Of a stretch of 64,000 nt of DNA, positions 17,902-25,843 are shown piece after piece. The notes under the pieces were generated by a model, which saw only the letters and a list, made by a program, of their open reading frames with translations, had not been told where the DNA came from and searched no databases. The position numbers and the translations under genes are program-made. Every line of letters starts with the position of its first letter. Within the stretch, counting starts at the first letter, position 1. This DNA is from Chloroflexota bacterium (GTDB lineage: Bacteria; Chloroflexota; Chloroflexia; Chloroflexales; Roseiflexaceae), in assembly GCA_013388755.1 (NCBI GenBank), contig JACAEQ010000032.1:1-64000 (forward strand), given 5' to 3'.

Positions 17902-19419
17902 CTACTCGCCCATCAACCGCGCGCGAAGTGTCTCGATCGCACCGGGCAGCGCATACTGGGCATAGGGGTCACCTGGCGCGCCAATGCTGACATACTCGGC
18001 GTCAAGCGCATACCGCTCCACACGCTCGGGTGCGAAATCGCGGAAGGCCCATGCCAGGCCAAGCATCTGCGTTTCAGGGATGTCGGTGGTAACGAATCCG
18101 CGCAACGCAGCGGTAAGTGCCGCAATGCTCTCGAGCCGGCCAGGGATGTTCTGCGCGCGCACCTGTCCCATTGCCGCCAGAATCACGGCCTGTTGCCGTT
18201 TCATCCGCTCCCAGTCGCTGTCCATGTGTCGCGTGCGCGCGTACATGAGCGCCCGCGCGCCGTCCATATGCTGCACTCCTGGCAAAAAATGAGCCACCGT
18301 ATAGCCATAATCCATCGTCGGGTATTCTGGATCGTACAACTCGACTGGCACGTCAATCGTCACGCCGCCAATCGCGTCCACCGCCCCGACAAAGCCGGAG
18401 AAATCAACTGTCACCACATAATCAATTGGAACATGGAACAACTCACCCACGGTGCGACGCATCAACGCGATGCCGCCGCCAAGCGCGGGGTTCAACTCGC
18501 CATACACAGATGCCGCATTAATGCGTGACCAGCCCCAACCGGGAATCGGCACCACCAGATCGCGTGGCAGTGAGAGTAGCGCAATCCGGCGGCGCTCAGG
18601 TTCGATACGCGCCACAATCACCGTATCAGCACGCGCCGGAAAGGTTTCGCCCGGACGTCGGTCAACACCCAGCATCAGCACCGTAATCGCCTGGCCGGCC
18701 AGCGGCGCCCGCGCACCGGTTGCCGGCAACGTCGGCAACGCCACCAGCGCCGGGGTCGCCCCGGACGATGGCTCGGTGCGACCGGCGAACTGGAGAGGAA
18801 CGGGAGTGATGGTGGCGGGAGGGAGTACCGTGGCTGTCGCCGCTGGAACCGTCGGGGGCGCGGGTGATGCACCGACCGGATCGATCGTTGCGGCTACCGC
18901 GATGGATGGCAGCGCAGTCGGAACAATGACAGGCGAGGTCACCGCTGTTGCTGGCGGGTGCGGCGGCGCTCCGGTTTCGGCGCGTATCCAGGATGGTGGT
19001 GGCAATGTCGGCGGCACCAGCGTCGCGAGCCCGGCAGGTAGCGTACTGACCGGCGGCAGGGCGCCCGATGGTGAGGCAGTACCGGCCATCGCGCGCACAT
19101 TACTGGCAATTGCCGCAAGCGTGACCGCAACGCGGGCGGCCAGCAGCAGGCCTAGCACTGCCGCAACACCCACCAGGGCAAGGCTGACATTGCGCACCAG
19201 GAGCTCCGCTGATCGGCGGCGGCGCTGTGGCGCCGGTCGCGGCGCAGGCCGTAGTGGTTCTTCCAGCAGCGCAGCCAGTAATGCATGATGCGCACCGGCG
19301 CGATAGGCGCGACATGCCGGGCAACTGGCAAGGTGAAACCCCAGTGCGGCACGCTCCGGTCGCGCTGAACCAGGAGCGACGCCGTGATCGAGCAGAGACC
19401 GCGCTTCACGACAATTCAT
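17902..19419 (-). CDS. LytR-CpsA-Psr (LCP) enzyme with N-terminal zinc finger
   Basis: A 505-residue membrane protein. Residues 1-45 look like an anti-sigma-type zinc finger (Cys3, then HLASCPACRAY with H-x3-C-x2-C). One membrane segment follows (about 77-100), then a Pro/Thr/Ala-rich linker (about 110-240) and the LCP domain (about 245-500). LCP hallmarks: LMLGVDRRPGE, ADTVIVARIEP, LSLPRDLVVPIPG, RINAASVYGE, GGVTIDVP and YARTRHMDSDWERMKRQQ with the phosphate-binding Arg residues. LCP enzymes move glycopolymers from undecaprenyl carrier to peptidoglycan or protein, which suits the nearby WecA-like transferase. The zinc finger on the same chain is unusual and suggests a cytosolic regulatory contact. 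No clear Shine-Dalgarno; divergent from the glycosyltransferase gene. Confidence 0.9.
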   Translation of the reverse strand: MNCREARSLLDHGVAPGSARPERAALGFHLASCPACRAYRAGAHHALLAALLEEPLRPAPRPAPQRRRRSAELLVRNVSLALVGVAAVLGLLLAARVAVTLAAIASNVRAMAGTASPSGALPPVSTLPAGLATLVPPTLPPPSWIRAETGAPPHPPATAVTSPVIVPTALPSIAVAATIDPVGASPAPPTVPAATATVLPPATITPVPLQFAGRTEPSSGATPALVALPTLPATGARAPLAGQAITVLMLGVDRRPGETFPARADTVIVARIEPERRRIALLSLPRDLVVPIPGWGWSRINAASVYGELNPALGGGIALMRRTVGELFHVPIDYVVTVDFSGFVGAVDAIGGVTIDVPVELYDPEYPTMDYGYTVAHFLPGVQHMDGARALMYARTRHMDSDWERMKRQQAVILAAMGQVRAQNIPGRLESIAALTAALRGFVTTDIPETQMLGLAWAFRDFAPERVERYALDAEYVSIGAPGDPYAQYALPGAIETLRARLMGE

Positions 19420-19445
19420 ATCATTGATGCATCACAACGCCACGC

Positions 19446-19474
19446 TTTACAATCATGGCGTGCTCGGGTAGAAT
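19446..19474 (+). promoter_or_regulatory. Sigma-70-like promoter of the GT2 gene
   Basis: TTTACA (19446-19451), 17-nt spacer, TAGAAT (19469-19474). Transcription would start near 19481, giving a leader of about 32 nt before the glycosyltransferase ATG. It lies in the divergent region shared with the LCP gene. Confidence 0.6.
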
Positions 19475-19512
19475 CGCGCCACACGACACATAGTAAAGAC
19501 TTGCAGCCGGCC

Positions 19513-20610
19513 ATGAAACTGATCGTCCAGATCCCTGTCCTGAATGAAGCCGAGTCCATCGCGCGCGTGCTCGCCGATATTCCACGTACCATCCCGGGCA
19601 TTGTCACCGTCGAGGTACTGATCATTGATGATGGCTGCACCGATGATACCATCGCGGTTGCTCTGGCGCATGGCGCCGACCATGTTGTGCGGCACACCAG
19701 CCGTAAAGGCCTCGCCACCGCCTACCAGACCGGCATCGACACTGCATTGCGGCTCGGCGCCGACATTATCGTCAATACCGACGGTGACAACCAGTACCCC
19801 GGCCACGAGATACCACGGCTGGTTGCGCCCATCCTTGCCGGCCAGGCCGATCTGGTGATCGGCGATCGCCAGATCGAGAGTAACGTCCATTTTTCGCCAT
19901 TCAAGAAGGCGTTGCAGGCCCTTGGAAGCAGCGTGGTACGCTGGGCATCCGGCACCAATGTGCCCGACACTGTGAGCGGGTTCCGCGCCCTGTCGCGCGA
20001 AGCGGCGCTGCGCACCTTCGTCACCAGCGATTTCTCCTATACCGTGGAGAATATCATCCAGGCCGGCAAACGTCGTCTGACCATCTGCACGGTACCGATC
20101 GTCACCAACCGTGTGCAACGCGAGTCACGTCTGCACACCGGCAACTGGAACTTCATCAAGCGCCAGGCGTCAACGATTGTGCGCACCTATACCGCCTATG
20201 AGCCGCTCAAAACGTTCTCGTATATCGCAGCGCCATTTCTGATCGCGGGCATCGTGTTTCTGGGGCGGGCGCTCTATGTCTACCTGATGCGCCAGCTGGT
20301 CGACAATTTCCCCCAGGATAACACCCAGTCGCTGGCCATCGGTGGCACGGCGCTCATCATCGGCTTCGTCGTCTTCCTCATTGGCCTGCTGGCCGACCGG
20401 ATCGGCGGGACGCGGCGTCTGCTCGAAGAAGTGCTGTATCGCGTTCGCTCCCAGGAGATTGCCGATCAGGCGTGGCGGCGCGAGGTGCAGGCGTATCTTG
20501 AGCGGATCGAGCATGATCTGTCAACACGCTCCAACGCCGGCACAGATGAAACCGGCAGCACGTACCACGAACTTGAAGCAGAGAAACACGAATTGAGGCT
20601 TGGGAATTGA
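19513..20610 (+). CDS. Family 2 glycosyltransferase, DPM1/DPMS-like with membrane tail
   Basis: A 365-residue GT-A glycosyltransferase of the dolichyl/polyprenyl-phosphate mannosyl- or glucosyltransferase group. The domain begins IVQIPVLNEAESIARVL, with IIDDGCTDDT (nucleotide-binding Asp), NTDGDNQYPGHEI (DxD-like) and GDRQIESN further on. Two C-terminal membrane helices (about 237-258 and 275-300) and a coiled tail follow. It should make polyprenyl-phosphate sugars on the cytosolic membrane face, substrates for wall glycosylation; the sugar is not known. Start ATG 19513 fits the family and the predicted promoter; the Shine-Dalgarno is weak. The stop codon lies inside the left arm of a long inverted repeat (20600-20672). 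Confidence 0.88.
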   Translation: MKLIVQIPVLNEAESIARVLADIPRTIPGIVTVEVLIIDDGCTDDTIAVALAHGADHVVRHTSRKGLATAYQTGIDTALRLGADIIVNTDGDNQYPGHEIPRLVAPILAGQADLVIGDRQIESNVHFSPFKKALQALGSSVVRWASGTNVPDTVSGFRALSREAALRTFVTSDFSYTVENIIQAGKRRLTICTVPIVTNRVQRESRLHTGNWNFIKRQASTIVRTYTAYEPLKTFSYIAAPFLIAGIVFLGRALYVYLMRQLVDNFPQDNTQSLAIGGTALIIGFVVFLIGLLADRIGGTRRLLEEVLYRVRSQEIADQAWRREVQAYLERIEHDLSTRSNAGTDETGSTYHELEAEKHELRLGN

Positions 20611-20672
20611 GAATGGGGAAGCAGCCAGCCTCGTATGCCCTCAGCGCTCATGTCTTCCTTCTCAATTCCCAA
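20600..20672. terminator. Bidirectional hairpin with TGGGAATTGAGAA arms, copy 1
   Basis: Perfect 14-bp arms TTGGGAATTGAGAA (20600-20613) and TTCTCAATTCCCAA (20659-20672) with a 45-nt loop, between convergent genes. The TGA of the glycosyltransferase lies in the left arm; the acyltransferase gene stops 6 nt past the right arm. A related element is at 57903-57966. Confidence 0.65.
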
Positions 20673-20677
20673 CCCGA

Positions 20678-22069
20678 TCAGCGCCCGAAGAAGACCGAGC
20701 GGCGCTCAGCAGTGTATTCGTCGAGCAATTCCTGAATGCGCAGCCGCACCTGGTCGTTGATCCGTGCTATGACGTCAGGATTGTCGGCAGCATCGGCACC
20801 ATAGGCGCCGGTATCGATCGGCGCATCGAACACGATTGACCATTTGCTCGGCAGCGGCACCATCCCCAGCAGACCCAGCCACGGAAAGAGCGGCGTCAGC
20901 GGGAAGTATGGCAGGTTCAGTAACTGGGCGATCGGGCGGGCGTTGGCAATCATCGGGTAGATCTCTTCGGCGCCGACCACCGCCACTGGAATGATCGGTG
21001 CGCCGACCCGCAGCGCAAGCCGGATATATTCCCCCGCCTCGAAACCGGTCAACCGGTAGCGATTCCAGAACAACTTACCCGCCCCCTGTGCTCCTTCGGG
21101 GAACACACAGACCAGTTGCCCCTCGTCGAGCAGGCGTGCAGCATTCTCCGGCAACGCCTGCACCTGCCCAAACGCAGCCAGCGCCGGCGCAGCGCCGGGA
21201 ACCATTGCCAGCCAGGGGACGTGCAGTGTGCGCACAAGGCGGGCCGAAGGATGCTCCTCCAGCACTGCCGTCGCAATCATGGCGCTATCCCATGGCAACA
21301 CGCCGGAGTGATTGGCGAGCAGCAGCGCCGGCCCATCGCCCGGCACGCCGTCGAGGCCCTCAGCCGTTACGCGCCACCAGGAACGGTACAGGAAGCCGGC
21401 GAACGGGCGCACCAGTTCGATCAGTTCCGCATCCATCCCATAGCTATCGATCGCGAATTCACCACGTAACCGGCGCTGCACCAGCGCCGTCAGTTCGGTG
21501 ACCTGGTACTGCAGCACCATACCGATCCCGCGCCAGAAGTCAGGGTCGAGATAGTCGCTGTTCAACACATTCTGGCGCAGCGCGGCAACGACATTATCGA
21601 GCGCTGGCGGGCGCAACCGTTCGAGGTTCTCACGGATCAGACGCAACACCTCTGCCGCCATAGTCCGCGTCTCGTCGGGCCCTGCCGTGTGATTCCGGAT
21701 CTCCACTTCAAGTTCCTGCACGGCAGCCGCCGTCTCGGCGCGCAGGGCCGCCACGTGATCTGCAGCGGCAGCGGGTGTCTCCGGCAGAGGCGCCGCCGTT
21801 TCAATCGGGATCTCTACTGCAACCTCGGCCATGGCTGCCGGCGTCGCTTCGGAAGGCACGGCGACACCGGGCGTCGCCGCGACTTCCCCGACATGGTTCT
21901 CCGCCGGCACCACCGCGCTCACCTCAACTGGTGCAGCAGGTGCAGCCGGCCTGGCCCGCCTGGCGCGTTTCGGTTTCGCCGGCGCGTCAGAGGGTGTGTC
22001 GCCGCTGCGCTCTTGCGCTGCCAGCGTTTCGGCGGCATCCTCTGCCGCAGGATCGTGCTGATCGGTCAT
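20678..22069 (-). CDS. Lysophospholipid acyltransferase family protein
   Basis: A 463-residue protein. The first 150 residues are Ala/Pro/Glu-rich and poorly structured, with a basic KPKRARRARP patch (about 28-37). The C-terminal half is a glycerol-phosphate acyltransferase domain: LLANHSGVLPWDSAMIAT (H-x6-D variant of the catalytic motif, about 250-267), VCVFPEGAQGAGK (FPEG, substrate binding) and GAPIIPVAVVGAEEIYP. The HSG(V)LPWD form is typical of a subgroup often found beside SDR epimerases, as here (46-nt gap). It probably acylates a lipid intermediate at the membrane. Start: ATG 22069 with GAGG six bases upstream. Confidence 0.85.
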   Translation of the reverse strand: MTDQHDPAAEDAAETLAAQERSGDTPSDAPAKPKRARRARPAAPAAPVEVSAVVPAENHVGEVAATPGVAVPSEATPAAMAEVAVEIPIETAAPLPETPAAAADHVAALRAETAAAVQELEVEIRNHTAGPDETRTMAAEVLRLIRENLERLRPPALDNVVAALRQNVLNSDYLDPDFWRGIGMVLQYQVTELTALVQRRLRGEFAIDSYGMDAELIELVRPFAGFLYRSWWRVTAEGLDGVPGDGPALLLANHSGVLPWDSAMIATAVLEEHPSARLVRTLHVPWLAMVPGAAPALAAFGQVQALPENAARLLDEGQLVCVFPEGAQGAGKLFWNRYRLTGFEAGEYIRLALRVGAPIIPVAVVGAEEIYPMIANARPIAQLLNLPYFPLTPLFPWLGLLGMVPLPSKWSIVFDAPIDTGAYGADAADNPDVIARINDQVRLRIQELLDEYTAERRSVFFGR

Positions 22070-22115
22070 ATCAATCCTCGCTATCAGAAACGGTATGCCG
22101 GCACGGGCATACCGA

Positions 22116-23045
22116 TCAGGCGGCAAGTTCGCGCAACGTCTCCTCAGGTGAATGCTGCATTTCCCATTGCAGTTCACGTACCGCGCGCCGGGTATCACCG
22201 ACGCATGCATAGCGCAAGTAGTCGACAGGAAATGGGAGCTCACCCACAAGCGTACTCAGCGGCTCGAACCATGGCGCGGCGCTGAACGCCAGCGCTGGCA
22301 GCGGCAGCACCGACCCGCCGGCGAAGTGAATGGCCTGCGACAGGAGCAGCGGCGGATCGGCCGCGATGTTCAAGGGGCCATCAACCCGGTCGTTCAGCAC
22401 CGCCAGCGCAATCGCAACCGCAGCATCATACGCATGCACCACCTGGATTCGCGGATCGAAACCGGCGATCATCGGCGCGGGCCGGCGTACAAGAAAACGT
22501 GCCAGTGGTGAACCGATCTGGCCACCTGCAATACCAGCGCAACGCAGGATGGTCAGCCGCATACTGGAATGACGCGCGCCAAAATCGGCCGCCACGCGTT
22601 CGATCTCAACATAGTCCTGCAACAGGCCGGCCGGTTCGCCACTTGACAATGGCGCCGACTCAGCCACAAACGCTGGCCTGTCGGGCCGCGCGCCATACAC
22701 CATCAGGCTGCTGCGTAACACAACACGGGGAACACCCGCGGCCTGACATGCCCCGAGTACCTCGATTGTGCGATAGACATTACCACGGCCGGCAGCCTCG
22801 CGTGACACCGGCCACTCTTCACCGGCAATATCGAGGTGCGCCACCACATCGACCGGTACGACGCGCATCAACGCCAGCAGCGTATCGCCACGCATATCGC
22901 AGACGCGAACATCCACATCAGCGAGTGCGCACTCGGGCGCCGCTCGCCCAACGCCAATCACGCGCATGTGGGGCCGTGTCGCGAGCACACCGGCAACCAG
23001 GCCTGCCAGCGCGCCATCAATCCCGGTGACAAGCGCAGTTGTCAT
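22116..23045 (-). CDS. NAD-dependent epimerase/dehydratase (SDR family)
   Basis: A 309-residue extended SDR. The cofactor motif is ALVTGIDGALAGLVA (G-x2-G-x2-A variant, about 4-18). The active-site Tyr is within the LMVYGARPD segment (about 140), although the usual YxxxK is not evident, so catalysis may differ from a true epimerase. FDPRIQVVHAYDAAVAIALA is the conserved distal block (about 212-231). The substrate is unknown. Start: ATG 23045 with GAGG five bases upstream, rather than the GTG at 23051. It lies directly before the acyltransferase gene, a pairing also seen in actinobacteria, suggesting a common lipid or glycolipid step (inference). Confidence 0.82.
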   Translation of the reverse strand: MTTALVTGIDGALAGLVAGVLATRPHMRVIGVGRAAPECALADVDVRVCDMRGDTLLALMRVVPVDVVAHLDIAGEEWPVSREAAGRGNVYRTIEVLGACQAAGVPRVVLRSSLMVYGARPDRPAFVAESAPLSSGEPAGLLQDYVEIERVAADFGARHSSMRLTILRCAGIAGGQIGSPLARFLVRRPAPMIAGFDPRIQVVHAYDAAVAIALAVLNDRVDGPLNIAADPPLLLSQAIHFAGGSVLPLPALAFSAAPWFEPLSTLVGELPFPVDYLRYACVGDTRRAVRELQWEMQHSPEETLRELAA

Positions 23046-23069
23046 GCCCACCTCTGAGGAGCAGATCGC

Positions 23070-23456
23070 TCAAGACACGATACGCTGGCGCAACCAGTGC
23101 TCCAGCCCATTGCGATCAAGATCGGAGTTCGAAACCGAACGGACCAGCCAGAGCAACTCCGCATCCACCACGTCATCAGGCAGCGACACACCGTTGAGGG
23201 TAAGGAACCGGAACATGGAGAGGAGCGCCGTCGATTCGTTGGCACTCAGGAAGGGGCGGCTCTTCACCATGAGAAATACCAGCGCCGCAGCCTTACTCGG
23301 CAGGTCGGGATACAACTCTGCGTTGAACAAGACCTGGCGCGGCGCATCCAGCACCGTCATCAGCCGATCATGGCTGGCGATACCCAGCCGGCCGCCATAG
23401 CGTATGACGGCATAGGCATGTAAATCCAGCACATCATCTTTGGTCAGATACTGCAT
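23070..23456 (-). CDS. Doc-like protein with degenerate Fic motif
   Basis: A 128-residue death-on-curing family protein. The N-terminus MQYLTKDDVLDLHAYAV and ELYPDLPSKAAALVFLMV follow Doc closely. Where active Doc/Fic toxins have H-x-F-x-(D/E)-G-N-K-R, this protein reads RPFLSANEST: catalytic His is Arg, Gly is Ala, Lys is Glu and Arg is Ser; only Phe and Asn remain. Kinase or AMP-transferase activity is therefore unlikely, yet the frame is intact. Start at Met 23456 by family alignment; the Shine-Dalgarno is weak. It follows the small antitoxin-like gene by 54 nt, the usual antitoxin-first order, and lies between lysS and the epimerase gene. Confidence 0.82.
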   Translation of the reverse strand: MQYLTKDDVLDLHAYAVIRYGGRLGIASHDRLMTVLDAPRQVLFNAELYPDLPSKAAALVFLMVKSRPFLSANESTALLSMFRFLTLNGVSLPDDVVDAELLWLVRSVSNSDLDRNGLEHWLRQRIVS

Positions 23457-23510
23457 CCGAAGCTCGTCAGAATGCGACGCGCGACAGCGCAACCGCTACG
23501 CTTGAGCCTA

Positions 23511-23726
23511 CTAGAGCCCCGCCAGTTCGCGAAACATCTTATCATAGCGATCACTCACGCCCCGCGCCCATTCGCGGAGTTGCGGGCTCATCGGGCGGCG
23601 CAGTAACACCTCGTTCTCGGTGAAGATCAGTTCGATCAACTCCTCGTCACCGAGACCGGCGGCGCGCAACCAGCCCTGCACCGACTCAGGCAGATTCTCT
23701 CGTTCAATGGTAAATGATCGCGGCAA
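23511..23726 (-). CDS. Antitoxin-like partner of the Doc-like protein
   Basis: A 71-residue acidic protein upstream of the Doc-like gene. The N-terminal part (PRSFTIERENLP, then LIELIFTENEVLLRRP) is beta-rich and may be an AbrB/MazE-like swapped hairpin for DNA binding, with a helical C-terminus that could clamp the partner (LREWARGVSDRYDKMFREL). This assignment rests on position, size and weak likeness. The start is a TTG (23726) right after a strong AGGAGGAGCGA, so the translation signal is unusually strong for a non-ATG codon. Confidence 0.7.
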   Translation of the reverse strand: MPRSFTIERENLPESVQGWLRAAGLGDEELIELIFTENEVLLRRPMSPQLREWARGVSDRYDKMFRELAGL

Positions 23727-23781
23727 TCGCTCCTCCTGGTTCCTCGGTTACACTCATGTTGCCGTACGCAATCCTTCTGCA

Positions 23782-25251
23782 TCAATCCCGCTGGCGCAGG
23801 TGCGGGAACAGGATCACCTCGCGAATCGTCGACTGATCGGTGAACAGCATCGTTGTGCGGTCAATGCCGATACCAAGCCCGCCGGTAGGTGGCATCCCAT
23901 ACATGAGCGCATTGATGTAGTCAACATCCATCTGTTGCGCTTCGTCGTCGCCTGCGGCATACGCGCGCCCCTGCTCCAGGAAACGCTGCTCCTGGTCAAG
24001 CGGATCGTTGAGTTCGGTGAATGCATTACCGAGCTCCATTCCGGCGACGACCGGTTCGAAACGCTCAACCAGGAGCGGGCGATCCGGGCTGCGCTTGGCC
24101 AGCGGCGAGAGCGCCAGCGGATGATCCAGAACAAAGGTCGGCTGGATCAACTCTGGCTGGACATACACACTGAACACCTCATCAACCTGCTTCGCCCACG
24201 AAGGCTTCGGTTCAACCTTCAACCCCGCCGCGCGAATGGCCTGCTGCAGCGGCGCAAGCTCGGTGCATTCGAGAATATCGATCCCGGTACGCTCTGCAAT
24301 TGCCGCCGGGATCGACACACGCCGCCAGGGCGGGCCGAAGTCAATCGTCTGACCCTGAAACACAATGGTCAGGCTACCGGCGACCGCCAGCGCCAGCGCG
24401 CGGTACATCTCCTCAACCAGGCGCATGATATCGTTATAATCGGCATACGCCTGATAACATTCCATCATCGTAAATTCAGGGTTGTGCGTGCGGTCAACCC
24501 CTTCATTGCGGAACACCTTACTGATCTCATAGACACGCTCAAACCCGCCGACAATCAACCGTTTCAGGTAGAGCTCGACGGCAATTCGCAGGTAGAGATC
24601 CTGTTTCAGTTGATTGTGGTGCGTGATGAACGGTCGCGCCGAGGCGCCGCCATAGATCGGCTGCAACGTCGGCGTTTCCACTTCGAGAAAGCCGCGCTCG
24701 TCGAGAAAGCGCCGCATGGCGCTGACAATCTTCGCGCGGGTGCGAAAGACATCGCGGACCTCCGGGTTAACGATCAGGTCAAGGTAGCGCTGGCGATGCC
24801 GTTCCTCAAGATCGGAGAGGCCGTGCCATTTCTCAGGCGGCGGGTTGAGCGACTTGGCGAGCAACGCCAGGCGCTCAACAACAACCGAGGCTTCACCCGT
24901 CTTTGTACGCCGCAACGTTCCCGTCGCTTCAACAATGTCGAACGTGTCGAGATCATCGCGAAAGCGCTCGAACCACTCATCGCCAATGTCGCCCCGGCTG
25001 ATCCAGAGTTGTATCCGGCCAGTTTCGTCTTCAACGTGCGCAAACGCCAGTTTCCCCATCACACGGCGCGCGCCGATAATCCGCCCGACAACAGTCACAC
25101 ATTCGTTTCGCTCAATCCGGTCATCGAAACCGTCAAGGACGGCGGCAATCGTATGGGTGCGTTGCGCGCGGGGCGGGTAGGGATCGATCCCCGCGGCGCG
25201 TAAACGCTCCAGTTTTGCGAGGCGCTGCTGCTGCAGTTCATTCAGTTCCAT
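23782..25251 (-). CDS. lysS: Lysyl-tRNA synthetase, class II
   Basis: A 489-residue class II lysyl-tRNA synthetase, charging tRNA(Lys) with ATP and lysine. An N-terminal OB-fold anticodon domain (about 48-145, including [20 protein letters not shown]) precedes the catalytic domain: motif 1 around [21 protein letters not shown], motif 2 [20 protein letters not shown], motif 3 [15 protein letters not shown] with the ATP-binding Arg. Length is normal. It follows greA (118 nt), with a long inverted repeat between them, and precedes the toxin-antitoxin-like pair. No Lys-responsive leader was recognised. Confidence 0.97.
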   Translation of the reverse strand: MELNELQQQRLAKLERLRAAGIDPYPPRAQRTHTIAAVLDGFDDRIERNECVTVVGRIIGARRVMGKLAFAHVEDETGRIQLWISRGDIGDEWFERFRDDLDTFDIVEATGTLRRTKTGEASVVVERLALLAKSLNPPPEKWHGLSDLEERHRQRYLDLIVNPEVRDVFRTRAKIVSAMRRFLDERGFLEVETPTLQPIYGGASARPFITHHNQLKQDLYLRIAVELYLKRLIVGGFERVYEISKVFRNEGVDRTHNPEFTMMECYQAYADYNDIMRLVEEMYRALALAVAGSLTIVFQGQTIDFGPPWRRVSIPAAIAERTGIDILECTELAPLQQAIRAAGLKVEPKPSWAKQVDEVFSVYVQPELIQPTFVLDHPLALSPLAKRSPDRPLLVERFEPVVAGMELGNAFTELNDPLDQEQRFLEQGRAYAAGDDEAQQMDVDYINALMYGMPPTGGLGIGIDRTTMLFTDQSTIREVILFPHLRQRD

Positions 25252-25284
25252 GGCGCCTATGATACGCGATAACGCCCAAAACGC

Positions 25285-25348
25285 AAAGCGTAAAACGCAC
25301 CGGCTCGCGCCACCCGGGCAGGCGCATCCACCGTACGTTTTACGCTTT
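25285..25348. terminator. 13-bp inverted repeat between greA and lysS
   Basis: Perfect arms AAAGCGTAAAACG (25285-25297) and CGTTTTACGCTTT (25336-25348) with a 38-nt loop that is itself GC rich. It starts 21 nt past the greA stop and ends 33 nt before lysS, so it could terminate greA or attenuate readthrough into lysS. Confidence 0.5.
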
Positions 25349-25369
25349 CAACTCGATCAGGCGTGGATT

Positions 25370-25843
25370 CTACTGGATCTTGACGATCGTAATCTTCATG
25401 GTACCTGAGGGGGTATGCGCAGTCACCTTCTGGCGTACCCGCTTCCCGAGCAGGGCCGCTCCGATCGGCGATTCATTCGATATCTTGCCTTCACGCGGCT
25501 TTGCCTCGGTGCTGCCGACAATCGTCCAGGTTTCGTCGCTATCCTCACCCTCAATACGGACGGTGACGCGCGAACCGACGCGAACTTCGTGATTGTCGCC
25601 ATTATCGTTTTCGATGATCTGCGCGCGCGAGAGGATGCTCTTGATCTCACGTATTCGCCCTTCGAGATGAGCCTGCTGGTTTTTGGCATCCTCGTATTCA
25701 CCGCTCTCGGAGATATCGCCCAGTTCTTTGGCGGCATTGATACGCTCCGCGATCTCCTTACGGCCATTGGTGACAAGCTCTTCCAACTCGGCTTCGAGCC
25801 TGGCGCGCCCATCACGCGTGAGGTATGCTGGTCTGTCGCTCAT
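25370..25843 (-). CDS. greA: Transcription elongation factor GreA
   Basis: A 157-residue Gre factor, which enters the RNA polymerase secondary channel and triggers cleavage of backtracked transcripts. The N-terminal coiled coil (about 8-78) carries the acidic tip GDISESGEYEDAK with the Asp/Glu pair that places the catalytic Mg. The C-terminal FKBP-like domain (about 85-157) has VRVGSRVTVRI, NESPIGAALLGKRV and TPSGTMKITIV. ATG 25843 is preferred over 25849 because AAGG then has an 8-nt spacer. Upstream are direct GGTGCAAC repeats (25933-25962). Confidence 0.96.
   Translation of the reverse strand: MSDRPAYLTRDGRARLEAELEELVTNGRKEIAERINAAKELGDISESGEYEDAKNQQAHLEGRIREIKSILSRAQIIENDNGDNHEVRVGSRVTVRIEGEDSDETWTIVGSTEAKPREGKISNESPIGAALLGKRVRQKVTAHTPSGTMKITIVKIQ

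Noticed and set aside
17656-18528. A + strand frame over the LCP gene end and its flank
   Set aside because: Overlaps the conserved LCP domain on the other strand; no start signal or homology.
23070-23456. Doc-like gene as a pseudogene
   Set aside because: The frame is intact with normal codon use; only the catalytic loop is changed, so it is reported as a gene with lost motif.
23620-25203. A 527-codon + strand frame opposite lysS
   Set aside because: Lies fully over a certain lysS gene and shows no domain; antisense artefact.
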